Source: Rugamonas fusca (GTDB lineage Bacteria > Pseudomonadota > Gammaproteobacteria > Burkholderiales > Burkholderiaceae_D). From it: a stretch of DNA of 64,000 nucleotides. Of the stretch, positions 28,692 to 36,134 are shown piece after piece (the first letter of the stretch is position 1; every line of letters starts with the position of its first letter). The notes below the pieces were generated by a model, which was given only the letters and a program-made list of their open reading frames with translations, was not told the DNA's origin and made no database searches. The translations under genes and the position numbers were made by a program. The stretch spans positions 62,001 through 126,000 of the forward strand of contig NZ_JACEZS010000006.1 in assembly GCF_014042365.1 (NCBI RefSeq), written 5' to 3'.

Positions 28692-29351
28692 ATGGCAAGA
28701 AAGCAATTTGACTTAATCGTATTCGATTGGGATGGCACGCTGATGGATTCCACATCGGCGATCGTAAAATGCATACAGGCGGCGGCCAAGGATCTCGGCT
28801 TGCCGATTCCCAAGGACGACGCGGCCGCGCACGTGATCGGCCTGGGCCTGTCCGAAGCGATGCAGGCGGCCATGCCCGGCATCGATCCCAAATACTACCC
28901 GCGCCTGGTGGAGCGCTACCGCTACCATTACCTGTCGCGCGACCACGAGCTGACCCTGTTCAAGGGCGCGCGCGACATGCTCGAGGAATTGTCGCAGCAG
29001 GCGTATTTCCTGGCCGTGGCCACCGGCAAGAGCCGGGTCGGCCTGAACCGGGCCCTGAACGATGCCGGCCTGCTGTCCATGTTCGACGCCACGCGTTGCG
29101 CAGACGAAACATTTTCCAAGCCCCATCCGGCCATGTTGCAGGAACTGACGCGCGAGCTGGGCCAGGACATGAAGCGCACGGTGATGATAGGCGACACCAC
29201 CCACGACTTGCTGATGGCCAACAACGCGGGGGCGGCGGCCATCGCCGTCCAGTATGGCGCCCATCCGGTCGACCAGCTGGCCGCCTGCCAGCCGCTGTTC
29301 TCGGCCGCCTCCGTGGCCGAGCTGCACCATTGGCTCAACGAGCACGCCTGA
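28692..29351 (+). CDS. HAD-IA family hydrolase (phosphoglycolate phosphatase-like)
   Basis: This 219-residue HAD phosphatase has motif I FDWDGTLMDS near residue 10 with the nucleophilic aspartate, an alpha-helical cap, a motif II region VATGKSRVG, a lysine in FSKPHPAML, and motif IV GDTTHDLLMA. Members remove phosphate from small molecules such as phosphoglycolate; the exact substrate cannot be read from sequence. The ATG follows GGGAGA. It lies 75 bases after rluC and 2 bases before the Rieske gene, an arrangement I recall from other betaproteobacteria. Confidence 0.9.
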   Translation: MARKQFDLIVFDWDGTLMDSTSAIVKCIQAAAKDLGLPIPKDDAAAHVIGLGLSEAMQAAMPGIDPKYYPRLVERYRYHYLSRDHELTLFKGARDMLEELSQQAYFLAVATGKSRVGLNRALNDAGLLSMFDATRCADETFSKPHPAMLQELTRELGQDMKRTVMIGDTTHDLLMANNAGAAAIAVQYGAHPVDQLAACQPLFSAASVAELHHWLNEHA

Positions 29352-29353
29352 TC

Positions 29354-29743
29354 ATGAGCGACGTCAGCACTTCCAGCGCGCCGGAGATCCTGGTGTGCGC
29401 GGCCGACGCCGTGCTTGAAGGCGGCAAGGGCGTGCGCTTCCCCGTCACGGCCGGGGGCGAGGATGGCACCGGCTTCGTGGTGCGCTACCATGGCACCGTG
29501 TATGGCTATCTGAACCGCTGTGCCCACGTGCCCATCGAGCTGGACTGGGCTGAAGGCGAGTTCTTCGAATCCAGTGGCCTGTACCTGATGTGTTCCACGC
29601 ACGGCGCCATCTATGTCCCCGAAAGCGGCTTTTGCGCCGGCGGGCCGTGCCGGGGCGGCCGGCTGCGGCCCATCCGCGTGGTCGAGCGCGACCAGCACAT
29701 CTATTGGCAACCTGACGATTATGTGCGCCCGGCCCGTGCCTGA
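29354..29743 (+). CDS. Rieske [2Fe-2S] domain protein
   Basis: This 129-residue soluble protein has both halves of a Rieske cluster site: C-x-H in RCAHVPIEL and C-x2-H in LMCSTHGAIY. The C-terminal part contains a short CAGGPC stretch. It probably carries electrons or senses redox state; no partner oxygenase is adjacent. The start lies 2 bases after the phosphatase stop, suggesting coupled translation, and sppA follows 44 bases downstream. Small stand-alone Rieske proteins in this position are uncharacterised as far as I know. Confidence 0.88.
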   Translation: MSDVSTSSAPEILVCAADAVLEGGKGVRFPVTAGGEDGTGFVVRYHGTVYGYLNRCAHVPIELDWAEGEFFESSGLYLMCSTHGAIYVPESGFCAGGPCRGGRLRPIRVVERDQHIYWQPDDYVRPARA

Positions 29744-29787
29744 GCCGCTGTCATTTCCCACCCAACGACTTTCATCTGGCAGCAACC

Positions 29788-30804
29788 ATGAGCGAAAACA
29801 CAAGCGATAGCGCGTCCGAACGCGCGCCCATCCCGCCGGCGGCGCCGGCCAAGCCGGCCGCCGCGCCCACCACCTGGGAACGGGACGTGCTGGAAAAGCT
29901 GGTGTTCGCCACGTTGAAGGAGCAGCGTGCGCACCGCCGCTGGGGCATTTTCTTCAAGTTCCTGTTCCTGCTGGTGGTGCTGGTGGGGCTGGCCGCGTAT
30001 TTCGATTTCAGCTGGCCCGGCGATGGCGAGGCGCTGGGCCGCCACACGGCCCTGATCGAGATCGATGGCGAGATCGACAGTGAAGGCAGTGGTTCGGCCG
30101 CCGTCGTGATCCCGGCCCTGAACAAGGCGTTTTCCGACAGCGGCTCGGTGGCCGTCGTCCTGCACATCAACAGTCCCGGCGGCAGTCCGGTGCAGGCCGG
30201 CATGATCGTCGATGAGATCCGGCGCCTGCGCAAGGGCTATCCGGACAAGCCGCTGTACGTGGTGGTCGATGAGATCTGCGCCTCGGGTGGCTATTACATC
30301 GCGTCGGCGGCCGACCGCATTTACGTGGACAAGGCGTCCATCGTCGGTTCGATCGGGGTCTTGATGGATGGCTTCGGCTTCACGGGCATCATGGAAAAGG
30401 CGGGCGTGGAGCGGCGCCTGCTGACGGCCGGCGAGAACAAGGGCTTCATGGACCCGTTCAGCCCGCTGACGGAAAAACACCGGCAGTACGCCCAGGCCAT
30501 GTTGAACGAAATCCACCAGCAATTCATCCAGGTGGTGCGCGCCGGCCGCGGCAAGCGCCTGAAGGAAACGCCGGACATGTTCTCCGGCCTGTTCTGGAGT
30601 GGTGCGCGGGCCATCGACATGGGCCTGGCCGACGGCCTGGGCACGGTCGACAGCGTGGCGCGCGACATCGTCAAGGCTGAGGACATCATCGACTATACCC
30701 AGCATGAAGGCTTGCCGGAGCGGGTGCTGAAGAAATTTGGGGCGGCCATGGGGGCCGGCGCCGTCAAGTCCGTCTATGCCGGCGCGCGTCCGCTGCTCCA
30801 TTGA
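29788..30804 (+). CDS. sppA: Signal peptide peptidase SppA (S49 family)
   Basis: This 338-residue membrane-anchored serine protease has a cytoplasmic N-terminus rich in Pro/Ala, one membrane segment at about residues 53-72, and one S49 protease domain. The predicted nucleophile is S166 in CASGGYY and the general base K218 in GENKGF; their 52-residue spacing equals that of Bacillus SppA (S147/K199). It degrades cleaved signal peptides. The length matches the short single-domain form, not the E. coli double-domain form. It is the last gene of the rluC-phosphatase-Rieske-sppA group. Confidence 0.92.
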   Translation: MSENTSDSASERAPIPPAAPAKPAAAPTTWERDVLEKLVFATLKEQRAHRRWGIFFKFLFLLVVLVGLAAYFDFSWPGDGEALGRHTALIEIDGEIDSEGSGSAAVVIPALNKAFSDSGSVAVVLHINSPGGSPVQAGMIVDEIRRLRKGYPDKPLYVVVDEICASGGYYIASAADRIYVDKASIVGSIGVLMDGFGFTGIMEKAGVERRLLTAGENKGFMDPFSPLTEKHRQYAQAMLNEIHQQFIQVVRAGRGKRLKETPDMFSGLFWSGARAIDMGLADGLGTVDSVARDIVKAEDIIDYTQHEGLPERVLKKFGAAMGAGAVKSVYAGARPLLH

Positions 30805-30960
30805 GTGCAGTGGCCGGACGATTAACATTATTAATCCGCTCTGGAATGGCCTTGTATATCGCTCACCTTGGTCTATAGTGGTGTTGTAGTTCTTTCCGAG
30901 GGAGTCCAGATTAACAGTTCAGATTGTGATCAGCACTGTCTTGCCAAGCAGTTGATGGAA

Positions 30961-31362
30961 CTACTGAACCGCATCGCGGATGCGGAGTAGAGAGAATTTC
31001 AATTCCTCGTCAATAGTCCCGCAATGGGGCTGAGAACAGCGGCGCAATGCCGCTGTTTTCATTGGTGGCGCCAGTGGCGCCGCTTCCGGTGCCGGTTCCC
31101 GTTCTTGCGCCGCGAATCCGCCCGCTTCGAGCCACGCGTTGAACTGGCGCTGCAAGGCCGCGTGCCATTGGGCCTGGGGGCCGGGATGGAGTGTGGCGGC
31201 CGTCTTCAGGGCGGACGCCGTCTCACCGCTGCGCCAGCGTGACAGCGCCAGCGCCGTGCGGTGCGCGGCGGCCGCCTCGGCAGCCGCACGCCGGTGCGGA
31301 TCGTCGGCCATGTCCTGGTCACCGTGGTGGGGGGGGGGGCGGGGGGGGGCGTTTTTTAGCAT
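30961..31362 (-). CDS. Hypothetical protein with G/C homopolymer tract at its 5' end
   Basis: This 133-residue protein (counted from the ATG at 31362, which follows AAAGGAAG) is not recognised. The first residues are MLKNAPPRPPPHHG, where the prolines come from runs of 9 and 11 C in the coding strand. The middle is an Ala-rich helix resembling TPR-like or small cytosolic proteins, and the C-terminus contains a CSQPHC motif. An internal ATG at 31311 lies just after the tract and could be the real start. A slip in the tract would put the upper start out of frame. A perfect FNR-type site lies 122 bases upstream of the start. Confidence 0.55.
   Translation of the reverse strand: MLKNAPPRPPPHHGDQDMADDPHRRAAAEAAAAHRTALALSRWRSGETASALKTAATLHPGPQAQWHAALQRQFNAWLEAGGFAAQEREPAPEAAPLAPPMKTAALRRCSQPHCGTIDEELKFSLLRIRDAVQ
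31329..31349. repeat. Paired G homopolymer tracts (G11 and G9)
   Basis: On the plus strand, 11 consecutive G (31329-31339), one C, then 9 consecutive G (31341-31349). Such tracts slip during replication and are typical of phase-variable genes. They fall inside the first ten codons of the minus-strand hypothetical gene. Miscounted length in the assembly is also possible. Confidence 0.85.
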
Positions 31363-31477
31363 GGTGCTTCCTTTTGCGGACAGCCGCTCCGTTCTGACAA
31401 CCTCTTCCGTTATTCCCAATCGTTGGTAGGCCGATTCCTAATGAAGTTTCAGTGTATCAACGGCAAACGGGGGCTTA

Positions 31478-31491
31478 TTGATTTGCATCAA
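31478..31491. promoter_or_regulatory. FNR/Anr-type operator upstream of the hypothetical gene and rsuA
   Basis: This is a perfect TTGAT-N4-ATCAA palindrome (spacer TTGC), extended by one base on each side (ATTGAT/ATCAAT). It lies between two divergent genes, 122 bases from the minus-strand start and 87 bases from the rsuA start. No clear -10 could be assigned, so the controlled gene is uncertain. Confidence 0.6.
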
Positions 31492-31571
31492 TGAAGTGCG
31501 GGGTGGGCGGCCAGTCGGGCCGGCGGGGCGCTCGCCTTCACGCTCGCGGCGCCATCTGTTAAAGTCTCGCC

Positions 31572-32288
31572 ATGAGTAAATTATCCCTAGACCGCATCCT
31601 GCAATCGCAGGGTTTTGGTACCCGTAAGTATTGCCGCTCCCTCATCGAGGACGGCGAAGTGAGCATCGCCGGCCAGGTGCAGGACAACTACCGCACCACG
31701 GTCGAGACGGACGGCCTGGTGCTGACCGTGTTCGACGAGCAGTGGGTGGTCCGCGAACACGTGTACATCGCGCTCAACAAGCCGGCCAATTTCGAATGTT
31801 CGCGCAAGCCCAGCCACCATCCGGGCGTGCTGACCCTGCTGCCCGAACAGTTCACGTGGCGCGAAGTGCAGCCCGTGGGCCGGCTCGACCATGACACCAC
31901 GGGCATGTTGCTGATGTCGGACGACGGTCCGTTCATCCACGCCCAGTCCTCGCCCAAGCGCCATGTGCCCAAGGTCTACCAGGCCACCACCCAGGACCCG
32001 GTGACGCCGGAACTGGTGGCGCAGTTACTGGCCGGCGTGCAGTTGCATGACGAGCCGGCGCCGCTGGCCGCCCTCGTGTGCGAACAGCGCGGCGAGCACC
32101 AGCTGGAAATCGTGCTGGAGCAGGGCAAGTATCACCAGGTCAAGCGCATGCTGGCGGCCGCCGGCAACCATTGCAGCGCGCTGCACCGTTCGGCCATCGG
32201 CACCCTGCAGCTCGCTACGCTGGGCATCGCCGAGGGCGAATGGTGCTACCTGACGCCTGAACAGCTGGCCTTGCTGGCTCCCGTATAA
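31572..32288 (+). CDS. rsuA: RsuA-family pseudouridine synthase
   Basis: This 238-residue protein has an N-terminal S4 domain (LDRILQSQGFGTRKYCRSLI, residues 6-25) and a catalytic domain with the active aspartate in GRLDHDTTGMLL. RsuA makes pseudouridine 516 in 16S rRNA. The length and the absence of C-terminal extensions fit RsuA better than RluB, RluE or RluF, but the paralogues are hard to separate by eye. No strong ribosome site precedes the ATG. The next gene begins 65 bases downstream. Confidence 0.85.
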   Translation: MSKLSLDRILQSQGFGTRKYCRSLIEDGEVSIAGQVQDNYRTTVETDGLVLTVFDEQWVVREHVYIALNKPANFECSRKPSHHPGVLTLLPEQFTWREVQPVGRLDHDTTGMLLMSDDGPFIHAQSSPKRHVPKVYQATTQDPVTPELVAQLLAGVQLHDEPAPLAALVCEQRGEHQLEIVLEQGKYHQVKRMLAAAGNHCSALHRSAIGTLQLATLGIAEGEWCYLTPEQLALLAPV

Positions 32289-32352
32289 GCGACCACTACG
32301 CCGTGCGCGCCGCCGCCGCGCGGGGCGCACGCATCCTATTGCACGCACCGCC

Positions 32353-33339
32353 ATGAAACTTGCCACCCTTAAAGACGGCACCCGCGACGGCCAGCTGGCC
32401 GTCGTCGCGCGCGACCTGAAAACGGCCCAGCTGGCCGACGGCATCGCGCCCACCCTGCAGCGCGCCCTCGATGACTGGACCTTCATCGCCCCCCAGTTGC
32501 AGCAGCTGTACCAGGACTTGAGCAATGGACGGGGCCGCCGCACGTTCGCGTTCGACCCGGCGCAGTGCATGGCGCCGCTGCCGCGCGCCTACCAGTGGGC
32601 CGATGGTTCGGCCTACGTCAACCACGTGGAGCTGGTGCGCAAGGCGCGCGGCGCTGAACTGCCCGCCTCGTTCTGGGAGGAGCCGCTGATGTACCAGGGT
32701 GGCAGCGATGATTTCCTCGGTCCGTGCGACGATATCGCGCTGTTCCATGAGGAATGGGGCATCGATTTCGAAGCGGAAGTGGCCGTGATCACCGACGATA
32801 TCGCCATGGGGGCGACGCCCGACCAGGCCTACCAGCAAATCCGGCTGCTGGCGCTGGTCAACGACGTGTCGCTGCGCAACCTGATTCCCGATGAACTGGC
32901 CAAGGGTTTCGGCTTCCTGCAGAGCAAGCCGGCCACCAGCTTCTCGCCCGTGGCCGTCACGCCCGACGAGCTGGACGACGCCTGGAAGGGCGGCAAGGTG
33001 CACCTGCCGCTGCGCTCGACGTGGAACGGCAAGCTGGTGGGCCAGCCCCATGCCGGCGTCGACATGATCTTCAACTTTCCCCAGTTGCTGGCCCACCTGG
33101 CCAAGTCACGCAATATCCGGGCCGGCAGTATCGTCGGCTCCGGCACCGTGTCGAACAAGGATAGCAAGCGCGGCTATTCCTGCATCGCCGAGCAGCGTTG
33201 CCTGGAAACCATCGCCGGTGGCGCGCCTGTCACGCCGTTCATGGCGTTTGGCGACACCATCCGTATCGAGATGCTCAACGGCGACGGCAAATCCATCTTC
33301 GGCGCCATCGAGCAGACCGTGACCCGGGCCGGCGCCTGA
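32353..33339 (+). CDS. Fumarylacetoacetate hydrolase family protein
   Basis: This 328-residue protein belongs to the FAH superfamily. The metal-binding acidic cluster appears in HEEWGIDFEAEVAVIT (near residue 137) and the C-terminal half has GSGTVSNKDSKRGYSCI. FAH enzymes split or hydrate 2-keto-diketo acids from aromatic or sugar catabolism. Versions of this length with the opening MKLATLKDGTRDGQL are common in betaproteobacteria, often near homogentisate or tyrosine genes, but none is nearby here. The gene is convergent with the FAD protein gene, 9 bases apart. Confidence 0.88.
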   Translation: MKLATLKDGTRDGQLAVVARDLKTAQLADGIAPTLQRALDDWTFIAPQLQQLYQDLSNGRGRRTFAFDPAQCMAPLPRAYQWADGSAYVNHVELVRKARGAELPASFWEEPLMYQGGSDDFLGPCDDIALFHEEWGIDFEAEVAVITDDIAMGATPDQAYQQIRLLALVNDVSLRNLIPDELAKGFGFLQSKPATSFSPVAVTPDELDDAWKGGKVHLPLRSTWNGKLVGQPHAGVDMIFNFPQLLAHLAKSRNIRAGSIVGSGTVSNKDSKRGYSCIAEQRCLETIAGGAPVTPFMAFGDTIRIEMLNGDGKSIFGAIEQTVTRAGA

Positions 33340-33348
33340 GCCCCGGCC

Positions 33349-34737
33349 TCAGTCCAGCGACGCCAGGATGGTGGCGGCCAGCCGGGCCGCGTAGCGGCGC
33401 AGTTCGGGCACGGCCGTCGCTTCCCAGTGGTCAGCCTTGAGCCAGGGGCCGATGTAATACAGGGTGGACGATGGCTGGCCGGCCGCGTCGAGCACGGCGC
33501 AATCCGGCGCCACGCGCACGCCCAGGCCCAAGGTGTCGGCCTGTAACATCCCTTGCGCCAGCAACTGGTCCACCAGCGCGCTGGCGGTGGCGCGCGGGCT
33601 GGAGCAGGGCCCGGTGCAGTTGATGACGGCCGCCACCCGTAATGTCGTCTCCGCCGTCGCGCCGCGTGGCTTCAGCACCACCTCGACCTGGCTGCCATCG
33701 TCGGTCATGGCGCGCACCCGGGCCGCCTGGATGCGCACCGTGCCGTTGGCGATGGCGGCGGCGAAGCGCTGGTGCACTTGCGGCGCCAGCCGGTGGCGAT
33801 GGCTGTCCCAGTAGGGCTGCACATGGCGCAGGAAGCGGCGCCGTTCGCGCTCCGGCCACGCTTGCCAGATGGCGGCCGTGTGCGGGCGCAATGAGGCCAG
33901 CGCGTCGCGCCAGTCGCGCCCGTGGGCGAGTCCGGCCGCCACGTGGCGGCGCAACGCGCGCAACTGGGCCCGCACGGTGGTGGCCCCGCCCCAGATGGCC
34001 AGCGGCCCGGCGCCGGCCGGCGGCATGGCGTGGGATAGGCGGTGGTGCTGGGGCAGCAGGCCGCGGCGCGAGATGGCCACGATGGGGCGGCCGGGATCGT
34101 CGTTGAGCAGGCTCATGCAGATGTCGACGGCCGTCAGTCCCGTGCCCAGCAACAGGACCGGGGCGCCCGGCGGCAGCCGCGCCAGCCAGTCCGGCGTCCA
34201 CGGGTCGCGCACGTAGCGCGCACTGTTGTAGAAGCCCATGTCGGCCAGCGGCGGGTGGGCGGACGGGAAATGCCCGAACGCGAGGATGACCCGGTCGGCG
34301 CGCAAGGTGCGGCCGTCGGCCAGCGTGGCCAGCAGGCCGGCCGGGCCGGCGCTGGCCTGCAGTTGCGTCACCTCGCCGGTCAGGTGGTCAAGCCGGGCCG
34401 CGCCGGCTGGGCTGCGCTCTGCCTGCGTCAGCAAGTGTTCGAGGTAGTCGCCATAGCGGCGGCGCGACACGAACGTGGCCGCGGCCGTCGCCGCGTCGCG
34501 GGCGCGGCAGTAGTCGAGGAAGTGTTCGGGCGCGTCGTCGAAGGCGCTCATGTTGCCGGCCGGTACGTTCAGCGTATGGTCGGGGCTATGGGTGCCATAA
34601 GCCAGGCCACGGGCCATGCGGCCGCCGCGATTGAGCAGGATCACGCGCAGGGGCCGCCCTCGGGCCTGACGCAGCAGTTGCACGGCGGTGATGGCGCCTG
34701 AAAAGCCAGCGCCGATGATGAGGACGGTGGCCGTCAT
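33349..34737 (-). CDS. FAD/NAD(P)-binding protein
   Basis: This 462-residue protein starts with a clear dinucleotide-binding fold (VLIIGAGFSGAITAVQLL, residues 4-21), has a FAD_NAD-binding type central part with NVPAGNMSAFDDAPEHFLDY, a second GTGLTAVD motif near residue 165, and ends with a flavin-proximal stretch around TLYYIGPWLKADHWEATAVPE. It resembles the NAD_binding_9 family, often annotated as hydroxyacylglutathione-like or uncharacterised oxidoreductase. The substrate is unknown. The start at 34737 gives the proper N-terminal fold; the region between it and flhB is about 210 bases and should hold both promoters. Confidence 0.85.
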   Translation of the reverse strand: MTATVLIIGAGFSGAITAVQLLRQARGRPLRVILLNRGGRMARGLAYGTHSPDHTLNVPAGNMSAFDDAPEHFLDYCRARDAATAAATFVSRRRYGDYLEHLLTQAERSPAGAARLDHLTGEVTQLQASAGPAGLLATLADGRTLRADRVILAFGHFPSAHPPLADMGFYNSARYVRDPWTPDWLARLPPGAPVLLLGTGLTAVDICMSLLNDDPGRPIVAISRRGLLPQHHRLSHAMPPAGAGPLAIWGGATTVRAQLRALRRHVAAGLAHGRDWRDALASLRPHTAAIWQAWPERERRRFLRHVQPYWDSHRHRLAPQVHQRFAAAIANGTVRIQAARVRAMTDDGSQVEVVLKPRGATAETTLRVAAVINCTGPCSSPRATASALVDQLLAQGMLQADTLGLGVRVAPDCAVLDAAGQPSSTLYYIGPWLKADHWEATAVPELRRYAARLAATILASLD

Positions 34738-34946
34738 GGCCGGGCGGCCGCCTTGGCGGGCCAGGTGAGGCGGAACGGTGAAATGGGCATGTCGGCGAGG
34801 TGAGTTCGAAGTTGCAATATTGTAAGGGGTGTCGCATGGGGATGGCGTTTCCGGTGGATGAATTGCAGGGACTTTCCCGCGTTGTTCGTGAAATAGCCAT
34901 ACGGCAATATCGCCTATGATGGCTAGCGTATCCACAGGAGCAGGCG

Positions 34947-36134
34947 ATGGCTGAAGAAAGCGACGCAGAAAAGACCGAACCGGCGTCAGCGAAGCGCCTC
35001 GAGCAGGCGCGAGAAGAAGGCGACGTTCCCCGATCGCGGGAAGTGGCGACGTTCACCGTGCTGATGGTGGCCGGCGCCGGCCTGTGGCTGACCGGTTCCT
35101 CGCTGGTGCGCCAGCTGCGTTCGGCCATGGTGTCGGGCCTGGCGCTGGACCAGGAACAGATTTTCCACGCCGACGTGCTGTTGACCCGCATCGGCATGGA
35201 CGTGGGCCGCGTGCTGCTGGCCTGTTTGCCATTGGGCCTGGCCGTGATGGTGGTGGCGCTGGCTTCGCCGCTGCTGGTGGGGGGCTGGCTGTTCAGCGGT
35301 AAGGCCATCACCCCCAACTTCGGCAAGCTCAACCCGCTCAAGGGGCTGGGCAACCTGGTGTCGGCCAACGCGCTGGTGGAGCTGCTCAAGGCCATCGCCA
35401 AGACGCTGGTGGTGGGCCTGGTGGCGTGGCTGGTGGTGATGAAGCAAAAGGATGCCGTGCTGGGCCTGGCCGTGGAGCCGCTCAAGCTCGGCAGCGTGCA
35501 TTTGCTGGACATGATCGCCATGAGTTTCCTGTTCATCGTCGGCGCGCTGGGCCTGATCGCGGCCGTCGATGGTCCGTACCAGATGTGGCACTACGCCAAC
35601 AAGCTCAAGATGACGCGCCAGGAAATGATCCAGGAGTCCAAGGAATCCGACGGCAATCCCCAGATCAAGGCCAAGATCCGCCAGATGCAGCGCGAGATGG
35701 CCAAGCGCCGCATGATGGCCGACGTGCCGACGGCCGACGTGGTGGTGACCAACCCGACCCACTACGCCGTGGCGCTGAAATACGCCGACGGTTCGCGCGG
35801 TGCGCCGCGCGTGGTGGCCAAGGGCACGGACGAGGTGGCGGCCAAGATCCGCGAGATCGCCAGGGAAAACAAGGTCGCCATCCTGGAAGCGCCGCCGCTG
35901 GCCCGTGCGCTGCACAAGCACACGGAAATCGGCGACGAGATCCCCGAGGCGCTGTACGCGGCCGTGGCTGAAGTGCTGGCCTATGTGTTCCAGTTGCGCA
36001 TGTTCAGCAAGCAGGGCGGTCACCGTCCCGACACCCCGACCAGGCTGGACGTGCCACCTGAACTGGACCCGCTCAACCCCGCCTACGCCGGCCGTGGCAA
36101 GCTTAACGATACGAATAACGGAGCACCCGCATGA
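34947..36134 (+). CDS. flhB: Flagellar export apparatus switch protein FlhB
   Basis: This 395-residue inner-membrane protein belongs to the flagellar type III export gate. It has four membrane segments between about 35 and 205 and a cytoplasmic domain with the self-cleaving NPTH motif at residues 269-272, the same numbering as in E. coli. Cleavage switches export from rod/hook to filament substrates. The first residues MAEESDAEKTEPAS are typical. A CAGGAG ribosome site precedes the ATG. Its stop overlaps the flhA start (ATGA). It opens the flagellar cluster. Confidence 0.97.
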   Translation: MAEESDAEKTEPASAKRLEQAREEGDVPRSREVATFTVLMVAGAGLWLTGSSLVRQLRSAMVSGLALDQEQIFHADVLLTRIGMDVGRVLLACLPLGLAVMVVALASPLLVGGWLFSGKAITPNFGKLNPLKGLGNLVSANALVELLKAIAKTLVVGLVAWLVVMKQKDAVLGLAVEPLKLGSVHLLDMIAMSFLFIVGALGLIAAVDGPYQMWHYANKLKMTRQEMIQESKESDGNPQIKAKIRQMQREMAKRRMMADVPTADVVVTNPTHYAVALKYADGSRGAPRVVAKGTDEVAAKIREIARENKVAILEAPPLARALHKHTEIGDEIPEALYAAVAEVLAYVFQLRMFSKQGGHRPDTPTRLDVPPELDPLNPAYAGRGKLNDTNNGAPA

